Assembly (NCBI GenBank): GCA_026874595.1 | Contig: CM049306.1 | Coordinates: 14,033,019 to 14,097,018, forward strand | Source: Sipunculus nudus | Lineage: Eukaryota; Annelida; Sipuncula; Golfingiida; Sipunculidae | Reading direction: 5' to 3' | DNA length: 64,000 nt | Part shown: piece after piece, positions 25,601 through 37,100 of the stretch | Numbering within the stretch: position 1 is the stretch's first letter | Layout: every line of letters starts with the position of its first letter | Translations under genes and position numbers: made by a program | The notes under the pieces: model-generated | What the model was told of the DNA's origin: nothing | The model's database searches: none | What the model saw: the letters and a program-made list of their open reading frames with translations, nothing else

Positions 25601-28600
25601 TAATTTTTTACTGGAATTAACTGTCAATTTCACACCTGGTGAAGTTTTTACTCTTCTGAAGTAAAGAATTACTTATCTGATGAACATTCACACTTTCATT
25701 TTGCAATACACTACTTTGTGGACACAATTAAATGTGCACTTTAATCATTGTAACCCTGGTGGTACAATACAAAATCTAAAATGTAGCACAGCCTAGAATA
25801 AGAATGAATCAAATACAGAAAATTATAACATTCATCTAGTTTAAGCACCAGTTGGGGGGGGGGGAGTGCAGGGCAGAAGGGAGCCAAGGCAAGCTGCCTG
25901 GAGAGGGGGTTACATAATACAAGTGAAGGCTGTACTACTTGGTGGGCCTGATGTAAACAACACTTGACATGGTGTATGAAAACTTGAATAAAAGCTTCTT
26001 TTTTCAATCAATTCCATTGAAATTTCAGATTTTAAAAGATTAAATCCTTATGTATATGTATATATGCTGTGAAAATTAAATCAACAGTGCTTACAGGGAA
26101 AAAACGTGCCATAGCCAAAGTTGGACAAAATTTAAGGTATTGATCTTTTATTTATACTAATAACTTTAAAAATTTGTAAAATTCAGATCTAATTTTGGGT
26201 TAACAATTTATTCTTGATTTAATAAAGTTCTATCCCTGAAAAAAAGTCTTCCAGCTTCTCATGTTAAGTGAGTAAATATATTTCCTGATTTAAAAAAAAA
26301 TTGCATTATATTTGGACCCATAACTTCAAAATAATACTCAATACTGACCTAATTTTTGGTATGTTAACAGAAAATGTATGGAAGAACATGAATACTAAAA
26401 ATAATCAAAAACAGACCAGTGAGTTCAATATGAGGCAGCCTTGAAGTGTAACAATGGCTTTTTTTATGGAAAACGGAGGTTTTTCCTTATTATTTCGAAG
26501 GAACGAAGTCCTAGTGACACAATTTTTGGTATGGTAGGAGATTTTGTGGACATCTAACTGTATGCAAAATTTTGGATTCATAGGTCCAACAGTGTCCAAA
26601 CGTGCCCTGTTAACGGCTGGACAGTCGGACGGACGGACAACTGACCACGACTATAGCTCAGATAACTTATAGTCAGCTGCTCTTAAAATAATATGAGAAA
26701 TATTTGTATTGTCTAATGCATTTCTGTCTTATGCCATTCCAGAGTAGATTACTTGCATCAGGACATAATGGTGAAGTTGTTCTGGAGACCCTCCAGAATC
26801 TTCCACGAGGACGGGTACAACACAATGATTTCTCTCACTTGGGCATCATGGGCGCTCAAGAAACTGCATCACTCTCTGATCACCTTGACAACGTATCTGT
26901 CATCAGTGCCACAGCAGCTGTACATGTTCCATATGCCCAGGTATATTTTATATGCTCATTAAAATATGTAATTGAATTGTGCTATTACTATTATATGTAT
27001 ACTTTATTTGTTTTACATGGATTGTACAGCTAGTTATAGTAACTAATACAAGGCACTCTCCATGGCTCGGATGTTGGTGCTCGGTAGTCTTTAATGACAT
27101 TAGTTCATTAGAGAACAAAGTGGTTTACACATTTGCATGTTTCTCTGTGAAAACAGTCACAAATATTATTATATTATTATAAGAGACAAATTATTAATAA
27201 GTAAAATAAATTTTAAAATTTGAATTGTGGAGTTCGAATCAGTAACCTTCATGTACATGTATGTGATATACTTAGCAATCTCATGAAAACTGATCCACAT
27301 TAAACTTTGATAGTGTCTGCCTTGGCCCATATCCCAGCCCTCCACACTTTCTTGGAGATTAGTTCAGCAGATATTGTGTACTCCTTTTAACAGACTAATA
27401 AACCTGACAAACTAACAAACCAGGGTGAAAACATTGAGGCAATAACTAACAACTTAATAAATTATTTGATGGAGCATATTAAAAAAAATTTAACTATCTT
27501 ATTTTTCAGAGTAATGCTGTGATGAGCAGAGAGCTACAAGCTTTGAAATCCCAGATGCAAGAACTTAAGAATATGATGCGTATGAGCTTTGACCTACAAC
27601 TTGACATCCAAAGGGCAATACGACAGGAAGTGGCTGCAGCAGTGTCTTCAGCAATCAGTAAGATATGTTTTGTAAAATACAATATAAGAAGTTGCACCAA
27701 TATTGCAGCTCTTCCAGTGTGGTGCAGTAACTGTAATGATTGTCATTTTAAGCACAGCCGGTTAGCTTTATAAAAACTTTCAAAGAATAATAGTTGGCAA
27801 AATTTTTAAACAATGTTCCATTCTTATTCGAAAGAAATGTTAGGTAATATTGTCCTGCTGGGCATTAGAAGGCACATTGGTTTCTGGTGAAAAATCACTT
27901 AAGTTTTATTGGTGCTTATTTGTAAAAATTTTCCGATATTTCCTTTAAAATACTGTCACATGATTGTGGGCATTGATTTGAAAAACCTATTTCCTTTCTT
28001 TTTAAATCTCTTCAGTGTGAATCAAGGAACATTTAATGATCGAGCCATTCTTTCAATTTAAATTTAAGCATCACTTAGCCCTCTATGGTAACATAATATT
28101 TACTATACAGTGAAAACCAACAATTATGACAACTTTGGGGACTGACCAAACTGGCCTTAACTTTGGGGTGGTCGCAATTGTTGGTTGCTAGCAGGGTGGG
28201 GTTCAACTGTATTAATAACCAATACTCTCCTTGTGTTTATTCAGCCCTGATTTAATCTTTTAGAAATTTTCAAGTACATTTTAAAAAATGTGCCCAACAT
28301 TTTAGCTTCAAAGTATAAAACATCGACTGTATTATCTTTATTTATTCTGAGCCATGTGATGAAATACATGTTTTGTTGGAGTTTTTAGGAATTTCCTTTT
28401 TTAATCCAGGTGGGACCAGTGGACCAGTTGCAGCCTCCAGTCCTCTTTCACAGCCAGTCAATGAGAACAAGTGTCTGATCTGCCTTGGTAAAGACGCAGA
28501 TTCCGTCCTCTACCAGTGTGGCCATCTGTGTTGCTGTTACACGTGTGGGATGGAGTTAAAATCCCGGAGTGCACACTGCCCAGTCTGTCGAGCTCCCATC

Positions 28601-28630
28601 AGAGATATCATAAGAGCATACAAGTGCTGA
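22392..28630 (+). CDS. RING-finger (C3HC4) protein, probable E3 ubiquitin ligase (whole gene, 7 coding exons)
   Basis: Exons 22392-22630, 23086-23471, 23766-23922, 24408-24546, 26743-26940, 27510-27657 and 28410-28630 join in phase to 1488 nt (495 aa). Layout: an acidic, low-complexity N-terminus (1-80); a motif RRPVSSLLQS...RRQLENTV at about 136-156; a Ser/Pro/Arg-rich linker (about 160-250); a second copy of that motif, VHQQLVTSALES...RQRMESHV, at about 283-306; a coiled coil with FDLQLDIQRAIRQEV (400-414); and a C-terminal RING with Cys444, Cys447, Cys459, His461, Cys465, Cys468, Cys479 and Cys482, ending RAPIRDIIRAYKC. From memory, plant RING proteins share the order of repeated motif, MQLELQR-type coiled coil and RAPI-VRAY tail. 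The gene is unnamed by me. E3 activity follows from the intact RING; substrates are unknown. Confidence 0.9.
23086..23471 (+). CDS. RING protein, coding exon 2 (first repeat motif)
   Basis: The acceptor is CATTTCAG| and the donor is GCAG|GTAATT. The exon completes codon 80 as Asn and leaves phase 1. It encodes EIMFELRRLQHGERP, then VQGLVERRPVSSLLQSALF, and a Ser/Pro/Ala-rich tail. The reading frame is open beyond the donor for only about 20 codons. Confidence 0.85.
23766..23922 (+). CDS. RING protein, coding exon 3 (Pro/Ser/Arg-rich linker)
   Basis: The acceptor is GGTACTGCAG| and the donor is GACAG|GTATGG, phase 1 in and phase 2 out. The encoded linker contains an imperfect repeat, SRPTPATRSS after RPTPAARSS. 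It ends DVHQWVQQQPQD. The repeat suggests a flexible linker that can vary in length. Confidence 0.82.
24408..24546 (+). CDS. RING protein, coding exon 4 (second repeat motif)
   Basis: The acceptor is TTGATAG| and the donor is TTCAG|GTAAAA. Using the AG two bases downstream would break the frame. The exon encodes VLPAWENIADIQREN, then DLVHQQLVTSALES and FRQRMESHVQ, which resembles residues 132-156 from exon 2. Confidence 0.85.
24547..26742 (+). other. RING gene intron 4, filled by a family A repeat
   Basis: The 2.2-kb intron is mostly a family A element (about 24815-26686), which accounts for its greater length than the other introns of this gene (0.3-0.8 kb). Confidence 0.7.
24815..26686 (+). 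mobile_element. Family A repeat in RING gene intron 4
   Basis: The 5' terminus is degenerate (ACAAGTTACCCATTGGTC, then ACGGCGCTCAGCTGA). The 3' microsatellite GGACGGACGGAC and hairpin are at about 26625-26686. Long stretches match 36230-38055 and 58640-60986. Confidence 0.8.
26743..26940 (+). CDS. RING protein, coding exon 5
   Basis: A symmetric phase 0 exon of exactly 66 codons (acceptor CATTCCAG|, donor CCCAG|GTATAT). It encodes SRLLASGHNGEVVLETLQ through AAVHVPYAQ. No domain is recognised. Being symmetric, it could be skipped without a frameshift. Confidence 0.82.
27510..27657 (+). CDS. RING protein, coding exon 6 (coiled coil)
   Basis: The acceptor is ATTTTTCAG| and the donor is ATCA|GTAAGA, phase 0 in and phase 1 out. 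It encodes heptad-like MSRELQALKSQMQELKNMM, then SFDLQLDIQRAIRQEV. This is a strong coiled-coil candidate, presumably for dimerisation next to the RING. Confidence 0.86.
28108..28209. mobile_element. Short pogo/Tigger-like MITE
   Basis: 102 bp from CAGTGAAAACCAACAATT to GGGGTTCAACTG, flanked by TA. It lies in RING gene intron 6. The ends resemble Tigger-type TIRs. Confidence 0.5.
28410..28630 (+). CDS. RING protein, terminal coding exon 7 (RING domain)
   Basis: The acceptor is TTAATCCAG|. The exon encodes a short Ser/Pro linker and a complete RING whose eight metal ligands are all present (spacing C-x2-C-x11-C-x-H-x3-C-x2-C-x10-C-x2-C). The stop TGA is at 28628-28630, only 13 residues after the last Cys. 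C-terminal RINGs of this kind are typical of cytosolic E3 ligases. Confidence 0.92.
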
Positions 28631-31072
28631 TCACAAACACTGACTCACATGCACAAATCTTTATTCTCATGGGATTGGTCAAGAACTGCTGGTATTGAAG
28701 GACACTTGGCCTTAAGTAGGACTGAAACGGGTAGAAAATTTTGGACTCGAGTAATGAATAGTAATAATAAGTTATCCTAATGATATGTTATCATTAGAAA
28801 TGAATATGCAGCAATCTACATTTAAAGAGCAAATTTTGTAACGCTTTTACTTCAAATAAGGTTATGCAACTTTTCATTAGAATGTAAGCAAAGGTGGAAA
28901 GGTAGTGGAAGTAATTTTGACATGCAAAATACTAACGATGCATATACACTTACATACACAGACTGAGCCATTAATACATGACTGCGTCACTCGGTAAGCA
29001 TTTTACTTGACTGATGTGGCCACCTTGACATCTGGGTAAACTCTTTTTAAGTTTAATGTCAAACGGAAAACTACTCCTAATTCATACACATCATAACTAA
29101 CAGACAGACCGACAATTATACATCTTAACCAAAGCAAATATATGCTCTAAATTCCACAAGCACTCAAGTTTTGACATGGGACTTGAGCAATGAGTAAAAA
29201 ATATCAGCTTTGAGTACCTGAGTATTTGACTTAACACAAGCCACTGACATGTACATCCTGGGTGATGTCATATGACTGGTCACACACACGTCTGAGATGT
29301 AGTGCACATTGGTCCTTAAACTGGTTTTCTAAGGTTTGTACTCACAAAAGGAATATAACTGGCCATTAAGGATGCAGATCTACATGCCCTTGATAAGACG
29401 CATATATGCAAGCCAAGTTCTGCTTCTGTAAACCCTCTACGTTGAATTATGGTCATTGGCAATAAGATTCAACAATATATATTATTATTAATATATATTA
29501 TTAGAGTAAAAAATGTTTTGACAGTTTTAAAAACATTTTTTAGTTGAAAGCCTTGCATCTTACTGATCTGTACCTTACCTAGAGAGACTAGTGAAAAAAT
29601 TATTTAATTTAATCACCACCTTTAGTGTCATTACATCACTGGGAAGTGGCTGATTCCACAAAAACAAAGAATTTTCAACTTGGCTGCATATTCAGGTTAT
29701 ATAGTACCATTATTTCTATACAAGGATATAAGCTTAAACATTAATTTTACTGTGCATTTCTATATGAACTGTTGTGTTGCTTTATAAAACATATGGTCTG
29801 ACAGAGTCGCAAGGTGTATAATATACATCTGTACAAATGGCCTATTGTAAATTTCAAAATGTAGGGTGAATGAACAAATGAATGAATGAAAATGTTCGGA
29901 GATGGCTGAATTAATATTCTAATTCACTCAATTCAGCAAGTGTTTGACCAAAAAGTATCAAGAAAACTTTACCTGTCACATCATCAAAGTGCAAGTAACA
30001 TTCCAGTGAAAAGGCAAATTTATTGATTAGCACTGATTCCCTAATATTACACTAATTGGAATAATAACTACAATATTTGTGACATTAAGATACATACAGA
30101 TATAGCATTTGAAGTTTTTAGTACGAAAACATTTTTAAAATCAAGGTGGACCATTTGAGGTTACTAACTTACTTCGGTCAGTATTTCCTCATGCAGTATA
30201 TTTTCACTGTAGCAACTTTTTTACTTTGGGCATATTATTATTACTTTTTTCTTTTATCATGGAACACTGTTGTTTCATGAATATCTGAGATACCGGTATC
30301 TTGAGAAACTGATGTTTATTATTTTAATACCAAAAACTGTTATTATACTACCAAATATATACAGTGTACATTTTTTTATAAATATCATATGAAATATGTT
30401 TTGTTTTCTTGTTTGAACTGGAAATACATGTACATGTATGTTGATATATTTGATGTTACATGTTAGACAATTGTCTGTTTTAAATTTACATTTATCTGAA
30501 TATTTGACATTCACAGATATTTGTTTACATTCCTGTTTACTTAAATTATGACCATTCTGAAATTTTCTAATTTATGTTTACCTGGAATTCTACTTCTTTG
30601 GAAAAACTAAAACATGAAAACAAACACACCTCTCTGATCTAATAGAATCTCTTTATTTTTTATTTGACACGTTGAATGTATGGTCAATATGAAAGTAACA
30701 ATACAGATCTTCAACTCATTTTTCCTGTTTTGATATAAACTTGAATGTAATCAAAAGTGCCTTTTACATGACATGACTGAAAAGATGCATGCACCAGACA
30801 ACAATGCTTACAGGTATCCAAATTATGAAAGACATAATGACATATTTGTTATAGAGATTTCTTAATACCTTGAAAGTGACAGTTTGTAAAAAAATGCAAA
30901 CTTCATATAAACAGAAGTCTATGAAGAATGAGACCAATTACTGAATATGTGAAAACTGACCCATGGGTCAAGATCCTCAGATATAAGTGTTGCTAATAAG
31001 CAGAAGAAAGAATACCTAATTAATATCTGGATTTATTGTTTTATAGTATGAAGTTTCAAATTCCAACAGTAA
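28631..31072. other. RING gene 3' flank, no further gene seen
   Basis: Probable 3' UTR followed by AT-rich DNA. No clear AATAAA within the first 300 bases after the stop. A partial family A 5' palindrome (GACCCATGGGTC) occurs near 30958. Confidence 0.45.
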
Positions 31073-31722
31073 CTAGATATTTCTTGGCACCACGAATGCC
31101 ATAGTATCCCCAGACAATTAATCCCCCCCCCCCTTTAAGAATAGGCCCCCGATCTTCAGCAACAATTAATATCAGACCACATTCTTTGAAAAGGTCACTC
31201 TCATAGAAAAGGTCATGACCCAAATTTCAATATACATCATCCCATAACCAATGTCTATGTATATGCATAATATGAAAGAAATCTGTCCATTAGTTTTTGA
31301 CTTATAATGCTCATAGTACTGTTAAGTGGCAATGATGGGGTATTAAACGGCACAAAAACAAGTAAAAGAATAACAGGTGGTGCTATCAATTTCCGGTACA
31401 TGACAACACTATCCAATATCTTCGGTAAAGTAGATTTTGGACCAATCAATGCATCCCTTATTGAGATATTAATGATTTTGTGTGATTTTCCCCAAAATTT
31501 GACCTATTCAAGGTCAAGGACACTCTCCTAGACAAGGTCATGACCTCATTTTAAAAAGGCCTCGTCCTCTCACCCATATCTATACATATACCAAGTTTGG
31601 TAAACATCCATGAAATATTTTTTGAGTTATCGCGCCAACAAGATTTATATGCGGTGGTGGCGGCGGCGGCGGGGGGACCGGTATGAAAACATAGTATCCC
31701 CCGACTTTGTCTGGGGATACAA
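31073..31722 (-). mobile_element. Family B element with one core
   Basis: The 5' hairpin on the minus strand is TTGTATCCCCAGAC...GTCGGGGGATAC (31690-31722), followed by a GCC repeat (31650-31675). It has one core copy and a C-run at 31125. The 3' end is GTCTGGGGATACTATGGC, a hairpin and CTAG at 31076-31073. Confidence 0.75.
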
Positions 31723-31868
31723 TGATTTGTGACCTATTAATACTAGATGACCAACCAGCAAGTCTGACAACCAGTGTGGACATGTAACCATTGCTAAAGC
31801 TTGGCTGATTTTCAGTCAGCTCAGTTAAAACAAGTCCATGTACTTTAATTTTAACAAAAAATGATATA

Positions 31869-32040
31869 CAGAGGACCCCACAATTACCAGCACCTTGGGG
31901 ACTCACCAAAGTTGTCATATTTTGGAAGTGGTCATATTTGTGAAATTCTAAGATACCTTTATCATTTGGGACCACCAAAAAATGGTTGTTATTGTGGGGT
32001 GGTCACAACTGTGAGGTGGTCACAAGGCAGGATTCCACTG
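31869..32040. mobile_element. pogo/Tigger-like MITE
   Basis: 172 bp flanked by TA. The ends are CAGAGGACCCCACAATTA and the inverse of CAGTGGAATCCTGCCTTG. Internal GTGGTCAC motifs are repeated. It lies between the RING and USP genes. Confidence 0.55.
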
Positions 32041-33938
32041 TACCATGCCTTTGTATGACTTTGAGCATCACTGTTTTTCCTGCAAGATTGAAATTTTAAT
32101 GAATTGTGTCATGGAATGAAATATACCTGGCTGTATTTAACACATGCTGATTTCCCATTAACACATAGCAACAGCACATCAAAGAAAATGAAGACACCAT
32201 TACAGACACCATCATGTTATAAAGATCAACCTTTAAAACTAGACCAAAGCTGGACCCGTCTAGCTGTGACAGTGTAACCATTTGAACAAATGCATATATG
32301 CATTCATGATCAATGTTCAGGAAATGGTTTACCTATAATTAGCATAAAACATGTAAATTCATTAACAAAATACTTTCCAAGATATAAGTCATGAAATCAT
32401 GCATATCCTTTTTAAGCTTACTAAGCTAACATTAGAGAGGAGATTAAAGGCCAGGTATTCTTGCAACCTGGAAACATGCTAACAAAAATCTATGTGAAAA
32501 TACAGTATGATTTAAACATTCTTTCATATAATATATTTATCCTTTAAATCTCAGCAAACTGTACCATATGAGCGGTGTGAACTGTGAAGTTTCATTATTT
32601 ATCCTTGCATGTAGCAACAATGAAAGAAGCGAAAGTATAACATATAAGCACCTGAGCCGCCACTCCATGGCACACTTTAAAGTTTAAACAGATCTCAACC
32701 CTAGAGACAAATATATCACAACCCTCATGACAATTTAGTTTATTCCATTAATATTTAAGGGTAACTTACCCAGAGTCTTTTCAGATCTAAGTTTCAAATT
32801 TAATTTTATGCATCAAAGCTGTTCTGCAAATGACACCTCATATATAATTTAGCTATACAGTGAAAATCATGGTTCTAACTGTGAGATTATAGATAGTCTA
32901 TACTGCTGCCTCCATTCTGAGATGATTCTATAATTCAAAACTAAATTCTCACCATGTCATATACCCTATGACTGGATTCTGTCTTTGTATGAAAGTCATT
33001 AGTTACAGATCCCTGCAAAATTTACATAAATCATCGGGAAAAGAACACTTTTGTCCTAAACCTCTGATGTGATGGATATAATGGGGTTCAACTTTATATT
33101 ATCTGTACTTAATTAAACCAGGGTTTTTTGGCAATTGATGGATGTAAATGCTCTATAATCTTTGGATATAAATACAGTTGTAAATTATATCAATTTTAAT
33201 ACATGTTAATGCAATAAATACCACATTACTTATCTGTCATAAACTCAACCACTACAGTTTGTATTGAACATTCTACATCGCTATAAATATTTATATAACA
33301 TCCGTTAAAAGTCACAACATTTAAACAATATAACATGTCATTCATAATATGTTTTGAAATAGAGTAAATGTCATATATTGCTTCACTTTGGTCCTATCAG
33401 TAAAACCATCAAGCCAACATGGCATGGAACATGCACCCTGAGATCCATAAAAACAAACACAGTACATTTCAAAGGTCCCATTCCTGTAACATAGGAGCCA
33501 AAAAAATATCAGCTGGTCTGGTATAGAGAATAATTATCTAAATTATATATAGATATAATATTTAGTTAATCTTACTCTCAAAGAGCAATGGCAATATCCA
33601 ATGGCATCAGTATGTCAACATGTAATAAATATACACAGCTGCAGCAACAAACATTATACATGTTTAATATATAATATGTATATAAACAACAATATTTATA
33701 TTTAATATTTCATAGGTGAAAAGTTTAATATACTAAGTTTAATTTACTGATATATTTCACAAGTTTCTAATAATTATGACATTGATGTATTTCACAGATT
33801 ATTATATGTATGTATTATATTATTGTTATATTAATATCAAACTGGTACATGCTGACTTAGAGATTTGGAAACAGTATACTAGAAGAAAATGTAAGCTGTT
33901 TGCTTCAGGTAGTTTTTTTAACATGATCAATTCCAAAC
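32041..33938. other. 3' flank of the USP gene, no further gene seen
   Basis: AT-rich DNA downstream of the USP stop on the minus strand, which probably includes its 3' UTR. No open frame is supported. Confidence 0.45.
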
Positions 33939-34136
33939 TTAATTACCATCCCTGCATATAAGCACTGGACATGGAGCATGGTGGATGACATAATCACTCA
34001 CACTGCCGAGAATAGTGCGCCTCAGTTTACCCATTCCTCGAGTACCCATGACAATGATGTTTGCTTTTTCTGCCACTGCACACTTAATTATAAACTCTCC
34101 GGGCTTTTCAAAGTCACAGAGCACCTCTGGATCAAT
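33939..34136 (-). CDS. USP protein, terminal coding exon 4
   Basis: Acceptor CTTAATTTCAG| at 34137, stop TAA at 33941-33939. It encodes [40 protein letters not shown] and [20 protein letters not shown]. This carries the complete nucleotide-binding signature of the family. Confidence 0.94.
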   Translation of the reverse strand: MDPEVLCDFEKPGEFIIKCAVAEKANIIVMGTRGMGKLRRTILGSVSDYVIHHAPCPVLICRDGN

Positions 34137-37100
34137 CTGAAATTAAGCACAGAATAAAATTAAAGTAGACTTTGTTCAATCATGTGCAAAACATGCTGCA
34201 GTTGACATGAAAATGCAATGGACACACTTTGGGTACCATCTGCAATGTACTCCAGAGTTACATTTGCATTTTCCTTTCAAATGTGCCTATTTTCTCCAAT
34301 GACAAAGAAACACATTCACAGCATTCAAGCAGCTGCTGTAATTTGCATAGACCATTTTGTCCAGAGGTAAACGTCAGTCCAGGAACAAGGGACCCATGGG
34401 TCACGGAGCTCAGCTGATTGTGACAGTTATAACTGCACCACCATAGATTTTTTGAAGCTGCAATAAAAATCCTATCCTCAGTGCTCAGGAACTAGGGCTC
34501 AATGACTGGGGGGAGTTACAACACCTTTGGATATAATACAGACTACAGAAAAAGTCAGTGGTGCTTACAGGGACTGGTGGGAGTTACAGCACCTCTGCAT
34601 ATATGTAAAGGATAAAATTTAATTTAAATGAAATTATGTTTTAAATATTTAAAAACAGGCAGAGAGACGGAAAACAAAGCAAATAACTTTAATTTCCATT
34701 TTACTGAGACATGAAAATAATGAACAAATATTTGCATTAGATCCTATTTTATTTTGTAAAGTCAATTTTTTTTAAGTTTTTTAAATTTTACTATATATTT
34801 ACAGTAAAGCATATATATCTGAATATTTAAATTGATTCACAAATCTAAATTGCATCAATATTTATACTTAATTTAGTCAGGTAACATCACATTATGCACA
34901 CAGATATATATATTTTTTTTATAAAATATAATTTTTAAATTTGCAAAGCAATAAATATATGAAAATAACACTCCAGAACTCCCAATTTTAAAATGCCCCT
35001 TTTTTATCCATGATTTGTTTCATATTTAATCAAATTATGCCTACTGATTGGTTAAATTATATTTTGTTTAATTATTTAAAAGGAAATTATTTCCTAAAAA
35101 TGCTACATCAGAATAATGTGGCATCTCTTGGATTTCTTCTTGAATTAATATTTATAATTATAATTGTGCACATTGGATCAAAAACAGCTTTACATTTAAA
35201 GAAATACACTTGACAATAACAAACCATGTATTGCAATATAATTGGTGATGGTGGTAGTGGGGGGGGGGGGAGCTGGGGGAAGGGGGGGGGGGGGGTGTTG
35301 TTAGGGCAGGGCCCATGAGAATAAGTGTATTTTTATTACAGCAGGGGTGTTCTGCCAGTGCTGCATCACTAATAAGGTTACCTAGGCAAGGCTGTAATGA
35401 GCAAGAGTGGGGTCCTCAATATACAAAATGCAAATACATTAGAGCATCTGAAAAACTTCAATAATTAGAATAATTTTTAAGCTTTTACTTTTAAATTTCA
35501 GAATTCAACAGATTAAATCCACATGTATCTCAGCTGTGAACAATAAATTAAATATACTTAAGAGAAAACAAGGGACCCGTGGGTCACGGCGCTCAGCTGA
35601 TCTTGATTGGACTATAAATGTTTCTCCACTGTGATACTATATCGAGTCGATAAAGCTTATGAATATCATGGACATGCTGGGCTATTATAAAGGAATGAAA
35701 TGTAATATGTGAGTTAATGATAAATGAAATTACCTGACTGATGGATTAATAGAGTAAAATATAGTGGTTTATTTTTTTATTTATTTAGGAGGGGTTGAAA
35801 ATTGTGATATATTTGAGCAAATATCAATGCAATGACAGCAGTAATAAGCAGTAGTAGAATGATGATAAGGCTATTTGTTGAAGGATCTAAAGTGTATGGA
35901 AGTCTGCAAGCTTTCAATTTGACAGATATGATGTTATGATTAACTATGCTGAAGAAGGGATTTATGAATTTGTGACTATATGACACAATATCTCTTTAGT
36001 CTTGACAAGGTACATTATTGTGATGCCCACTATGTCTACATATTACACAATATTGACATAATTTCTGGCATGTACATAAGTACCTATGGACGAATAGTTA
36101 ATACAAAATATTAAAGTATAAATATATCTGATTCATCTTGTTCTTGTTTACTGAGGCTGACCTTGGGATGGGATTCAGAGAAGGGAAAAGTGAGGGCAGC
36201 ACAAAGGTGGATGTAGAAATATGCTATTGTAATTTTTTTCATTTATATAAGAATATGAGAAGCTAAGAGGAAAGGGGCCCTCCTACTAGGTTAAAGTAAA
36301 GTTCTAAATATATGATTGCAAACTAATACTCTGACAAGACTGTCATGAAGAAAAACAGTAAAAGTTTTGAGATACTGTGATGCATATGAAAATTAACAGA
36401 TGGACAGGCAAGTGGACAGAATGGACTAATACCTTTATTTCACTTTCAAGGGAATAATGCATTTAAGTCTATATATAAGCCTATTTTTTAGCATATCCAC
36501 TTTTTCCATTAAGAAGTTTTTATCTGAATCATTATTTTTTATTCACAAGTTTTATAAATTTTTAATAAAAAAACCCTGAAAATATAAGTTAAAATATTAG
36601 AATTGTTGCAAAAGTTGCAATCATTATATATCCAGAGTGTAGCTCATATTGGGTCATATTATGCATACACATATATTTTATTATTTTTAAATCACATATG
36701 TTTAAACTGAATTTAAAAGAAAATAATGCCACAACATGGCATCTACAAGATTATTCCTTGAATCACTATTGAAAAGTTTTGCACATTGGAGTTTTCAGTA
36801 TATGCTTAATTTTATTCACTGAAATAAAATAAAAGATTCAGTAAATTTGATAAAATAAAACATCTTTTCAAATAAAGTATACACAGTTGGTTGAATGAGG
36901 GACAAACAATATCATTGTGCTAATTACTATCCCAGCTTTAATTTATTACTGGAATTAATAGTCAATTTTACACCTGGTGAAGTTTTTACTCTTCTGAAGT
37001 AAGGAATTACTTATCTGATGAATATCCACACTTTCATAGCAATACACCACTTTGTGGCCACAATTAAATGTGCACTTTAATCATTGTAACCCTGGTGGTA

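Noticed and set aside
31580-31978. 132-aa minus-strand frame
   Set aside because: It crosses the end of a family B element and a Tigger-like MITE; poly-Pro comes from the GCC repeat.
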